Source of the DNA: Lunularia cruciata
Taxonomy: Eukaryota; Streptophyta; Marchantiopsida; Lunulariales; Lunulariaceae
DNA length: 64,000 nt
Direction of reading: 5' to 3'
NCBI GenBank assembly: GCA_948567375.1
Contig: OX419756.1
Coordinates: 55,344,552 to 55,408,551, forward strand
Part shown: piece by piece, positions 23,635 to 33,542 of the stretch
Layout: each line of letters begins with the position of its first letter
How positions within the stretch are numbered: position 1 is the first letter of the stretch
Program-made: the position numbers and the translations under genes
The notes under the pieces: generated by a model
Told to the model about the DNA's origin: nothing
The model's database searches: none
Seen by the model: only the letters and a program-made list of their open reading frames with translations

Positions 23635-23777
23635 AAGTAGACCTTCTTCACATCCAAAAATTCACTTCTCTGGGTTGAGTGATGCATTTTCCTCATCCAA
23701 GCATTGCAAGACTTTGATTAGGTGCTCAAAGTGCTCCTCCTTGCTTCCATAGACACAAAAGTTATCAATGAAGTCTC

Positions 23778-26441
23778 TCACAATTTCCCAATGAAAGGTT
23801 CAAATACCTTGTTCATGAACCGTTGGAATGTGGCTGGAGCATTGCAAAGCCTAAAAGGCATGACCTTGAAAGCGTAAGTTCCCCAAGGTGTGGTGAATGT
23901 GGTGAGTTGTTGATGCTCTGGTGCAATCTTGATTTGGTTATATCCACTATAACCATCTCCAAAACTGTACCTCTCATGACCTGCAACCTCCTTCAAGATC
24001 TCATCAATGAAAGGGAATGGGTAGTAGTCCTTCTTGGTAACAACATTGAGCTTCTTGTAATCCACACATACCCGAAGCTTGCCATTGTTTTTCTTCACAA
24101 TGACAATTGGAGACACCCATTTTGAATTCTCTACCTCAAAGATAAATCCAGCTTCCTTGAGCTTATCAATCTCCTCCTTCACAACCAAAGATATTAGTGG
24201 GCTAATGCGACGTTGCTTTTGGCATATTGGTCTTGCATGTGACTCCACCTCTATCTTGTGCTCCTCCAAGGTGACTTCCTTCAAATCCTTGTAACTAAAA
24301 GCAAACACATGGATGAACCTGCGGAAAATCTCCTCAAATCTCACCTTCTCCTCCTTGGTAACATTTGGGCCATACTTGAGGGTAGCTAACCTTCTCTCTA
24401 CCTCCTCAAGTGTCAATGGTGATTTGTCTGGGTCCTTCAAAACCTCTGGCTTAGGTTCAAATTCCATTGCACACAAAGGATACACATCTGAATCAGATTC
24501 AGATTCATCCTCCTCCGTGGAAGTCTCCTCTTCCATGCTTGTGTCCATACCTAAAGCTCCTTCTTCAAAATCTGATTCCCAATAATCAGAAGATGGTGTA
24601 TCTGAATGTGAAGTGTTGGTGGTGTTATTGACAGGAACTGTGACTCTATGGTTTGATCGCCCAATCCTCAAGTACCCTTTGTACCATTGATCAATTGTGC
24701 GTGCTGCTCTCAACCATGGCCTCCCAAGAAGTAAGTCATAGCTTGAATCTTTCAAGACTTGGAAAGTCATGAGATTTTGAACTCCCATAATTGAAACTAC
24801 CACTTTATCCATCACCCCTACTGGTCGAACTTGTTGCTTGTTTGCCATGCTCACCACAAATGTTGAAGGTCTTGAGAGTATCATACCCAACTTCTTCATC
24901 AACCTTTCTGACATGGCATTTACTATTGATCCTCCATCAACCAATGCATCCTTGATGTTGTGACCATTCACTCTCACATCAATCTTGGAGGCATATTCAC
25001 AAGCCTCCCATGGTGTTGGCTTGGCATCCACTACCCCCATTGATACTGGAACTTTTGCCTTCTTCTTCCTCTTGCTCCTTGTAGAACTCAAACCACCTCT
25101 AAGCTCCTTTCTCAAGGTAGGGTTCAAAGCAATCAATTGGCCCACTATGATGTTAGCCTTGTGACTACCAACATCCTCCAACACATTGTCGTTCCATTGT
25201 TGCTTTGAAATCAAGAAATCCTCCATCCCCAACTTCTTCCTTGGAGTCTTTATTGTTGATGGTGTTGAGGTGCGAGTGCTCCTAGTAGACATAGGAGTAT
25301 CCTTGCTTGGAGTAAATCCTTGAGAAGAGTGAACATCCTCTGCAAAACGAGCTCTCTTCTTCTCTTGTGCCAAAAGCTCCAAATTAAGACTCTTGGAGTT
25401 TGAGCACTCTCCCTTCTCATACTTACTCTCCACCACATCTATGGATGCTATCCCCTTACCTTTTTTTGGATTAGGAGCCACTTGGGTTTCACTACCACCC
25501 TCTTTCCCTCTATTGGCTCCCTCATAACCCCTTCCTCCATGGTAAGTGGAATTTGGGCAATTCCTTTGGATATGGCCTCTTCCTTTACAACCAAAACAAT
25601 TTCTATCATTGAAATTGTTGGCTGGTTGAACTCCTCTATATGGATAGTTTCCATAAATCCTAGGCCCTCTCCCTACATTCTGATCCACCTCTCTCTTCTC
25701 CCATAGTTGCACCACATTGATCTTGAGATCCGCAAGTTGTTCTGTGATGGTTTGAAGTGGATCTTTTGGTGGAGTTGCAAGAATTGGAGCAACTACTACT
25801 TGTGGTGCAACCCTTGTCACCAAAGTATCAAAAGTTCCACCATACTTGTAGCCTTGAGGAGGATGCATAACCTCCTTCACCACCAAATCACTCTCATCCC
25901 CTTCCAAACTCTCCTCCATACGAATTGCGATCTTGATAGCTTCAACCTTGGAAGAAGGTTTCTCATATCTCACCTTGCTTCTAATTTGTGGTCTCAACCC
26001 TCCCACAAAATTCTTGGTGAGCATGGCCCCTATGCCAATCATTGTAGTCTCCACATCATCCCCACCCTTCCTCAACACTATACAAAATCTGGACTCTAAC
26101 TTTTCCACTCTTTCCACATAGACTCTCACTTTCTCTCCATCTCCTTGCTTGAGAAATGTAACCTCACTCATCAATCTCTCATAACTCTCATCAAGAAGAA
26201 AGTTCTCAATGAGTGCTGAAGTCAAAGTCTCTCAAGACTCCTCTTCCCCATCTCTCCTCTCTCTCTTTTGGTATTCTGACTCATACCATGTAAGTTCTGC
26301 ATCCTCAAAGAAATCTGGTAATAATGAGGCCCACTCATTCTTCCTCCTCTCATTTTTTTCTATGCAAGCTCTCTTGAAGTCTCTCACAAAGGCCTCCACA
26401 TCTTCTCCATCCTTGCCAAAGAAAACAAGAAGTTTCCCCAT
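23778..26441 (-). pseudogene. G3 gag, protease and RT N-part
   Basis: One frame begins with ATG 26,441 (MGKLLVFFGKDGEDVEAFV) and continues after a single TGA at about 26,232 (EES*ETLTSAL, normally Trp) to 23,778. Along it are a gag domain (residues about 1-250), a canonical zinc knuckle CFGCKGRGHIQRNC, a low-complexity linker, and a retropepsin whose triad reads D-G-G (ALVDGGSIVNAM) with a distal YDLLLGRPWL. The RT fingers and palm follow (VIVKKNNGKLRVCVDYKKLN, FGDGYSGYNQIKI). A frameshift at about 23,778 precedes the catalytic box, which reads FIDNFCVYG: the second catalytic Asp is Asn. The RT is therefore dead even apart from the stops. Confidence 0.88.
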
Positions 26442-26680
26442 CTTAACCTCTCACTATCTTTCTCTTCTCTCAAATTTTTATTTTTTTTCTCTTTTCTTTT
26501 CTCTCACTCTATAACTAATAGAGTATATACATGACTAACACCATTTGAGAGTAATCCACCCTAGGGAACACAAAAGGCTCAGGTTGCTCCAAGATTTCTA
26601 TAGCAACATCAAATCCTAGAGTGCATATTATAGAACCCTCATGGATAGTTTATCCATAAGTTGAAAGATTATCTCCATCA

Positions 26681-27154
26681 CTAATCTTGAGAACTAGCTG
26701 ATGAAGGTGGTAGTATTTCTGTAGCTATACTAAGACTCTCTCCAAGATCCTCCACCAAAGTCTCCAAAAGTGATTTTACTCCACCACACTCATGTCCTTT
26801 TGGAAGTCCTTCAACTCCACAAACCTCACATAACTCCTTGGTCTTAGATCTTCTCCCTCCCAATCTTGGTGTAGAAGGTCCAACATGCAAACCCAAGTCA
26901 AGTAAGCCTCTCCTTTCTCTCAATCTCTTGCTCTCAAAGGTCAATGGATATGAACTTACCTTATGTCCCTTCTCTCCACACAGAAAGCACTTAGACTCAC
27001 TCTTTCCTCCAAGTGGTGTAGGTTTTTGGATCCTCTCAACACTCTCTTCAAATTCTATTGTAAACTCTCTTTTCCTCAAATCCACCCCTACAATCACCTC
27101 AAACCCTTGGGGAACCTTGCATAATCTCAATGTCCATTCTTGATGACCCTCCAT
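26681..27154 (-). CDS. G3 extra ORF upstream of gag, 157 codons, Cys-rich
   Basis: An intact ORF from ATG 27,154 lies between the primer site and gag, in a frame different from gag and about 240 bp before its start. It contains a knuckle-like CFLCGEKGHKVSSY (the last Cys replaced by Tyr) near residue 56 and a second cysteine cluster, CEVCGVEGLPKGHEC, near residue 110. The rest is charged with a Ser-rich tail. I do not recognise the family. The knuckle suggests nucleic-acid binding, and it may derive from a gag nucleocapsid or a captured gene. It keeps an open frame while gag-pol in the same copy does not, which may be chance at this length. Confidence 0.6.
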   Translation of the reverse strand: MEGHQEWTLRLCKVPQGFEVIVGVDLRKREFTIEFEESVERIQKPTPLGGKSESKCFLCGEKGHKVSSYPLTFESKRLRERRGLLDLGLHVGPSTPRLGGRRSKTKELCEVCGVEGLPKGHECGGVKSLLETLVEDLGESLSIATEILPPSSASSQD

Positions 27155-28013
27155 GTTCCCAAGATGAATCTAAACACTCAAACATGCTTTTTGTTGATCT
27201 CAAACTCCCTCATGCATGAGATCTCCACTCTGCAGAATTGACCCTTCCTCACAATGTCACTCAAATCTCCCAACAAGTATGTTCTAGTCCTCTAAAACTT
27301 TTCACACTTGACCACAACTCTAGGACGTCCCTCCTTGCAAAATTTCAGATCTTTTCATCAAGCCATTTGGCCTAGACACATTTCTATTCAACACACATAT
27401 TTCAGATTTGGTCTGAAAACCACCCCCTCACTTCAAAAACTCATAACTCCCTGCACAACAACGATCTCTCTCTACTTTTTGTGGCAAAAGGTAGGATACA
27501 ATGTACTGAATTTTCTTGGAAATTTTCAGGACAATTCACTGAAAATTGAAGAAATGGAAGACTATGTACAATTTTCCAGAGAGCATGTAGTTGCGGGAGC
27601 ACTTTACCCTATCAACTTTCAAAACTTCTAGCCTAGTGCAAATAGTAGCTCTCACAATAATTTAAAGTATGATAACTGAAAGATAACCTAAGCTATCATG
27701 TGTAGAAATTTCAAGTCCAGATCTCAAACTTGAGATTTTACCCAAAATCACCTTAATCCCCAAAATCTGCAATCCATCTCACACAATCTCTCCAATTCCT
27801 CTCAAGTGTACAAGATGTACAAAATCACCTTAAAGATATCATAATGAACTACAGGGTATACAAATGGATCTTTGTTCTCTAACATAAGTTCAGCCCTCTC
27901 CTCTCCTAATGTTCTCTCTAAGTGAGCTCTCATAGCCTCCTTCTGCCTAATGTAGAATTGAATGCGGAACATTATCTTGCCTTCTAGAGAGGTCCCGCCA
28001 ATGGAACCAAAAA
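27155..28013 (-). other. G3 leader with candidate primer-binding site
   Basis: This is the untranslated leader between the right-hand 5' LTR and the extra ORF. Reading the minus strand, four T residues follow the LTR and then tggttccattggcgggacc (about 28,009-27,991), in the position of a primer site. I cannot assign it to a tRNA with confidence. The rest of the leader shows no ORF on the sense strand. Confidence 0.55.
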
Positions 28014-28706
28014 TGTGAGCCGGCCTGTCTCTCATTTAGGATGAACCTCTGATGGCTATTATGGTAGCGCACCATGGACTAAGAAGGCAAGGAACTCGAA
28101 CTCCATCATATTCCTCCAAGGCTAACACTCCAAGACTCAAGACATTGCTCACTAGAGAACTCAATGAGAGAGAGATAGTTGCAAAATGAAAGGATGATGA
28201 GTACCTCTTCACCCCTTGCTTATATACTTGTGAAATAGTTACATACCAAAGTTACGAATTACCGTAGTAACTCAAGTTACTAGACTAAAAGTCAAGTAAA
28301 GTCAAAAAGTAGAAAGGAATGTCCATTCACATGGGCATATTCCCCTAAGCATGTGGTCTTATCTTGACCCAACCACTAAGTCAAGGATTCCTTTACATGG
28401 GGTATCCTTGGACTAAAGAAGAATCCAAAACAAAAAGGCTTGCGGGCCCAAGAGTTCTCAACTCTTTCCTCAAAGCCAAACACCTAAGAATAATACCAAG
28501 TCAACACACTAAAATCCAAAATAGTGGTGCTCATCTTTTCTACTTCCTCTAAAGTAAAGTCCCCTCTATCTTAGCTATGACTAACTTTAGCTAACCATGA
28601 CTAATATAGAACCATCCTTTATCTCTATATAAATAATATCTCTTAAATACTTGTAATACCAAGCTAAATATCACAATATCACACACGTGCACAAATGGGT
28701 GTTACA
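28014..28706 (-). repeat. G3 5' LTR
   Basis: This is the 693-bp partner of the 3' LTR at 20,873-21,567, starting TGTGAGCCGGC and ending GGTGTTACA. G2 coding sequence (reading VLQQEWHDKWHPIAYF) resumes after the GAGC duplicate. Confidence 0.93.
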
Positions 28707-28710
28707 GAGC

Positions 28711-30514
28711 AGTCCTACAACAAGAGTGGCATGACAAATGGCATCCAATTGCATATTTCTCTCAAAATTTGTTACTGGCAGAGTGCAACTACCACACCAC
28801 AGAATGAGAAGAGCTGGCCATCATTCTAGCAACCAAGCATTGGAAGCACTACCTGGGCGAGAAGGCATTTGTAGTAGAGACAGACCACAAACCTCTAGTC
28901 TACCTCAAGACGCAGAAGGATCTATCTCGTCGCCAAATTTGGTGGGCAGAGTGGCAACAAAGCTTCAACATGACAATCATCTACGTGGAAGGTAAGAAGT
29001 AACTTGCAGATGCATTCACCTGCATGCCAATGGCAAACAACTTGGTGATAGAGGTTAAGATTAACCCTAAATTTTGGCAAGAGATTCTGGCTGCTACAAA
29101 AACTGATCCAAAGATTGTAGAAGCACAATCATCCAAAGGTGTCACCAGCACCCAAGGACTCACCTTTTGGGATGGTAGATTATGGATCCCAAATGTCCCA
29201 GAATTACGCACCACCATTCTAGCAGAATGTCATGATTTGGCCATTGCAACTCATGTCGGAGTGGACAAGACCTTGGATGCAGTCAAGCGCCATTACTATT
29301 GGCCCAAGATGAGCAACGACGTGATGGATTGTGTGCATAACTGCCTACTTTGTCAACAGAACAAAGCTTCTAATCAAGTTCTTGCAGGGCTCCTTCAACC
29401 TCTCCCCACTCCTACCCAACATTGGGAATAAGTGAGTATGGATCTCGTCTATGAATTACCCAAGACCACCTCAGGGTTTGACTCCATTGTGGTCTTTGTG
29501 GACCAGCTCAGCAAAATAATTCATGTACGCCCTACCACCAAGGAGGTGACCGCTCTACAACTAGCTCAATTATACTTAGATGCAGTCTTTGCTCACCATG
29601 GCTTGTCTAGAGTACTCATCACCGATAGAGGCACCCAATTCACCGGTTTGTTTTGGCAAACACTCTTTGGTTTCTTCAAAACCAAGTTGGCCATGTCCAC
29701 AACTTACCACCCACAAACAGATGGCCAAACAGAGCGGGCTAATCGCACGATTGAAGACATGTTACGCGGCTTCACCTTAGAAGAGCAAGAGAGGTGGGAC
29801 ACCCAACTCTCGTTGGTGGAATTTGCTTACAACAATTCAGTGAATGCATCCACCCAGGTCACTCCATTCTTCCTCATGTATGGTGAGCATCCCTTCACAC
29901 CTTCTAGCTTGATGAAGATCAGTCTAGTGGCTACCAAGGTCGGTGCAGTCAACACATTTGTTTCTAGAATCCAACAAGGTGTGGAGAGCGCCAAGCACAG
30001 ATTACAAATTGCGCAAAATTGACAAAAGTAGTATGCTGATGTACACCGTAGGCACATGGAGTTCAATGTTGGGGATCAAGTGTGGCTATCGACAACCAAC
30101 CTCACATTAGTTGGACCTCGTAAGCTCAGACCTCATTTTATTGGGCCTTTCTCAATTCTTTGTCACATCGGCGTTGTGGTCTATCACCTTGAGCTACCAC
30201 CACACATGAAGATCCATCCAGTGTTCCATGTCTCCCTACTATGCAGATATGCTCCCCAATCAGGCTAGGGTCATTCCACACAAGACATTCGACCTTGTCC
30301 GACACTCATTGATGGCACAGAGGAATATGAAGTGGAGCGGATTCTCCAAAAATGCATGCGTGGTACTCGCCATCCGTGGGTGGACTATCTAGTACAATGG
30401 AAAGGTTACCCCCTCTATGAAGCAACTTGGGAGCACGCTGCCAATTTGGCACATGCACCGGTGTTGGTGCAAGCATTTGAGCAACAATTGCACAACGAGG
30501 ACGTTGCGTCTTAA
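28711..30514 (+). pseudogene. G2 RNase H, integrase and chromodomain
   Basis: A single frame runs from the G3 junction to 30,514. It contains the RNase H remainder (VVETDHKPLVYLKTQKDL), the integrase zinc finger (HVGVDKT...CVHNCLLCQQNK, about 29,250-29,360) and the D-D-E core (SMDLVYELPKT; LITDRGTQFTG; TDGQTERANRT). The C-terminal GPF block is at about 30,150. The chromodomain at about 30,320-30,510 reads YEVERILQKCMRG...YLVQWKGYPLYEATWE. In-frame stops occur near 28,807 and 29,001, and at 29,429, 30,020 and 30,266. In the family, chromodomains bind methylated histone H3 and steer integration; the aromatic cage residues Y, W and W are recognisable. Confidence 0.9.
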
Positions 30515-30527
30515 AAGGAGGGAGGTT
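30511..30527 (+). other. G2 polypurine tract
   Basis: The sequence ttaaaaggagggaggtt lies directly before the 3' LTR. The pol stop codon TAA overlaps its start. Confidence 0.85.
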
Positions 30528-31251
30528 TGTAATACCAAGAGCTAGCCATATGATCTAGATGTGAAATTTGGTTTGGTAACATCTAGAATGATATTATACA
30601 TGATGGTCAAAATAGATCAAATAGAAGTATCACCAAAAGAGTACTTCTACTAATAGAGTAGAAACCAAAATAGACTTGATAACTTAGAACCAATAGCTAG
30701 ACATATGATTTAAAGGTGAAAATTGGTTTGGTAACATCTGGAAGGATGATACACATGATAGACTAAACAGATCAGAAAGAGGTATCACCAAAAGGGGACT
30801 TCTACTAATAGAGTAGGAACCAAAATATGCTTGAAATCTTTGAAGGCAATTTTGGAGGCCTAAACGGATGAATTAGGCCTTGAAAATGTGCAGATTCCCC
30901 CCCAATGGAGGATAGGTTGGCCTTCCCTCCCCCTTGCTTTGTCTCGTCGAGAGCTTTCCAACGGTACCTTACGTGATTTTGAGACTCCTACAAGAAGATT
31001 CCCTAAAAGATTCCCTCCGATCAGCTTGTTTGACCAACCAAATAGGACCTAGACCAGACATTTCACCCATCCAAGTAAGTAATCCAAGGGTGGAGCTTGC
31101 TGACATGTCACCTATCTGTGTCCCTAATCCTATGGTGGAGCTTCCTTGGAGGAGATCCTCTTTGTCTATATAATAAAGAGAAGGTGCTCCTTTGGGGCAT
31201 CGAATGTTTGAGTGTGCAATCTCTATTTTCTCTCTTCTCTTGTCCTCGGAG
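30528..31251 (+). repeat. G2 3' LTR, missing its last bases
   Basis: The LTR matches 16,827-17,566 from TGTAATACC to ...cctcggag at 31,251. The terminal tattaca is absent and the sequence runs into the palindrome at 31,231-31,268. It carries the same TATA box (31,167). Confidence 0.9.
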
Positions 31252-31268
31252 AAGGACAAGAGAAGAGA
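31231..31268. repeat. 16-bp perfect palindrome at the G2/LINE junction
   Basis: Arms 31,231-31,246 (tctcttctcttgtcct) and 31,253-31,268 (aggacaagagaagaga) are exact reverse complements around cggaga. The left arm is genuine LTR end sequence. The right arm is an inverted copy of it and is absent from LINE copy A and from the 5' LTR junction. Confidence 0.92.
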
Positions 31269-33442
31269 CTTGACTTCTCATCATGGAGAAGGACATGGGA
31301 GGCATTAGACCGATTGCTATTGGAGAGATTTTTTTGCGTTTGGTCAGTCGTGCCATTGTCCTTCAACATCGTTTTCACTTTTGACATCACCTTAGTCCAC
31401 ATCAGTTTGGAGTAGCTACACCTGGTGAATGTGAGGCTATATCTCTAGACATTAGAGCACTCCTCAATATCCATCTGGAGTGGGTCATCCTACCGGTGGA
31501 TGTTGGGGATGCTTTTAATAGCATCTCACGGGCATCCATCTTTAGAGAGCTTAGGGAGGCCAATGGATCCTTGGCGAGTCTCATTCCTTTTGTGCGGTCT
31601 TTTTATGTCTCTCCTACTTCCCTTTACTACCAGCATGGTGGTTCACATGAGGGCGTCACCGTCTTGGAGTCAACTGCTGGTACATGTCAATGAGATCCTT
31701 TGGGGGGGGCCCTTATTTGCCATGGCTCACTTTTGAGCTCTCCTATCTACTACTTTGGCCATGGCAGGTTGTGTATTTCCCTCCTTGGCAAATGATACAC
31801 ACATCGTAGGCCGTGTAGATCAAATTAGGCCTTTGACTACTTGAATACCGAGCTACATCTAGTAGGCTTGAGAGTCAAGGTGTCAAAGTGTAGGGCATGG
31901 TCCCCTTTAGGTATCCCTCTCCACCTTGAGCTTCCAGAAGGGTGTATCACATCCACATATGGACTTTGTGTTCTTGGAGTGCCAGTAGGATTGGAGGATT
32001 TTGTCACACGCTTCCTAGACGTTGCCCTTGTAAAGGATGTTCTCTATGTGGATGACCTTCCATTATTAGGAGATCCACAAGTGGCATTTGGTATACTCTC
32101 TTCCAGTATTGCTTGTCGACCATCCTACCTCATCCGGACAGTTCCTCCCTCACCGTCCTTCCTATCACGTTTGGGAGCATTTGATAAGAGGATTATAGGA
32201 GTCTTTGGTGATATTATTGGACCAAGGACTTTTGAGTGTGTGACAGGCGATTTAGCACATAGATAGATGGCTCTACCGATCTCATGTGGTGGGGTTGGCT
32301 TGCTTTCTATGGGGGAGATGGCACCTATAGCATTTTTGGGTAGTTGGGCTCTCTTGGCACCCCTACTTTCCTCCCGTTTTGTGGTTGTTGATAGGCCGGT
32401 TTTGGAGACTTACGTGACACAGGTGGAAGGAGGATCCTATTCTCTCCAGGTGTTATTGCAGTAGATGAGAGATAGTCTATCTCCTTGAGCACAAGAGGAT
32501 TTTCCACCTTTTGCTTCACTATCAGATTGGACTAGAGGTTTATAGTCTTCCTTGATGGAGCGATAGTGTGAGCATATGTTACATTCTCTCTTAGTCAACT
32601 TGTCCATTCCTCAGGCTACTAGAGCACATCTTTGCTCTTGCTTCGGCAAGGGTGCAGGCTCTTGGATCCTAGCTCGACTGTGCATTAGGGCATTCCGACT
32701 CGCACCAGCTACTTTCTCTATAGCGATGAGGTTTTGCCTAGGTTTGGTCCACCCATCTGCATCTTCATTACTCACTTGTGAGTGTGATTCTACACTAGAT
32801 GCAGCAGCGGTCCACATGACACGATATCCTTTTGGAGGACAGAGGATAGCTACCCATGATGCCATTAGGGACATAGTGTTTGCTATGGCACGAGAGAGTG
32901 GATACTTGGCTTAGATGGAGCGTTTGTATGCTTTGCAGACGACACGTGTCAGGGCAGACTTATACTTGGTCCGAGATGATCAGGTGACAGTAGCAAATGT
33001 CATGGTGACGGACCCTACACGGGATACAGTTTTGGAGGGAGTGATTACCCATCCCCCTAGATGGGTGGTGAGTGCAGCAGTAGGTCGCAAGGTCTGCAAG
33101 TATAGGGGCATGCAGCGAGGTCACCTCTTTGTTCCTCTAGCCTTGGAGTTATATGGAGCTATGGACACGGCATTTGACACATTTGTCAGGGAGTGCGCGA
33201 GAGCTTATCATGTTAGGCGTCAAGGGGTGCCACTCTCACTTTCATACTTTGTAGCATATGTTAGACAGCGTGTGTCCATTTCTCTACAGAGGGCAGTGGC
33301 TGGTGCAATCCATAGGAGAGCAATCACATTAGGTGATGTTTCTTTGGATGCTCCAGTTGTATGTAGACCGTACGACTTGCATAGCTCGGATATCTTAGGT
33401 GCGGTAGAGCAGATTTCTCATATAGACTCTATTGGTGCTTAG
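31269..33442 (+). pseudogene. LINE copy B: RT, zinc motif and endonuclease-like tail
   Basis: Resuming after G2, the LINE reads MEKDMGGIRPIAIGEIFLRL (31,284), then after a shift DVGDAFNSISRASIFRELRE (31,496 onward). The RT catalytic box is VLYVDDLPLLGD (about 32,040), followed by thumb sequence GGVGLLSMGEMAPIAFLGSWALL. From 31,496 to 33,442 the frame is constant with only a few stops (31,691, 32,264, 32,462, 32,912). The C-terminal part has a zinc motif (CECD...VHMTRYPFGG...THDAIRD, about 32,782-32,870) followed by RADLYL...VAN, with Asp and Asn 13 positions apart, and FVPLALELYG. This order matches LINEs with a restriction-like endonuclease. Confidence 0.78.
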
Positions 33443-33542
33443 CCCCATGTTACCATTTTTGTCTCTCCCTTGTACGGCTTGATGGCTTGATGGGGTCTTT
33501 CCATCCTTTGTTTTTCCTACACGGTTGCCTCTTTCTTCCTAA
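33443..33542 (+). other. LINE copy B 3' untranslated region
   Basis: After the stop codon comes a pyrimidine-rich segment with a duplicated gcttgatg (cggcttgatggcttgatgggg). It is shared with the fragment at 14,312-14,412, which defines it as part of the LINE. The true 3' end and any target duplication cannot be fixed. Confidence 0.6.

Larger units (their letters stand above)
20873..28706 (-). mobile_element. G3: non-chromodomain Ty3/gypsy element nested in G2
   Basis: LTRs of 695 and 693 bp (20,873-21,567; 28,014-28,706) run TGTGAGCC...GGTGTTACA. Both ends are flanked by GAGC (20,869-20,872 and 28,707-28,710), or by AGAGC if the terminal A is shared, fitting a gypsy target duplication. The internal region is coded on the minus strand: an extra upstream ORF, gag, protease, RT, RNase H and integrase, with no chromodomain. 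It interrupts the RNase H of G2 and so is younger than G2. Three stops are consistent with TGG to TGA changes, and the RT box carries an Asp to Asn change, so it is inactive. Confidence 0.93.
16827..31251 (+). mobile_element. G2: chromodomain Ty3/gypsy (chromovirus), split by G3
   Basis: LTRs at 16,827-17,566 and 30,528-31,251 flank gag, protease, RT, RNase H, integrase and a C-terminal chromodomain in the usual gypsy order. The internal region is interrupted at 20,872/28,707 by G3. Without G3 the element would be about 6.6 kb. It is inserted in LINE copy B. The 5' flank is intact (atagg before the LTR). The last bases of the 3' LTR are missing and the LINE resumes after a palindrome, with about 210 bp of LINE lost, so no target duplication survives. 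Gag has 3 and the RNase H-integrase-chromodomain frame at least 5 in-frame stops, and the RT has a frameshift at the catalytic box. The element is not autonomous. Confidence 0.92.
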
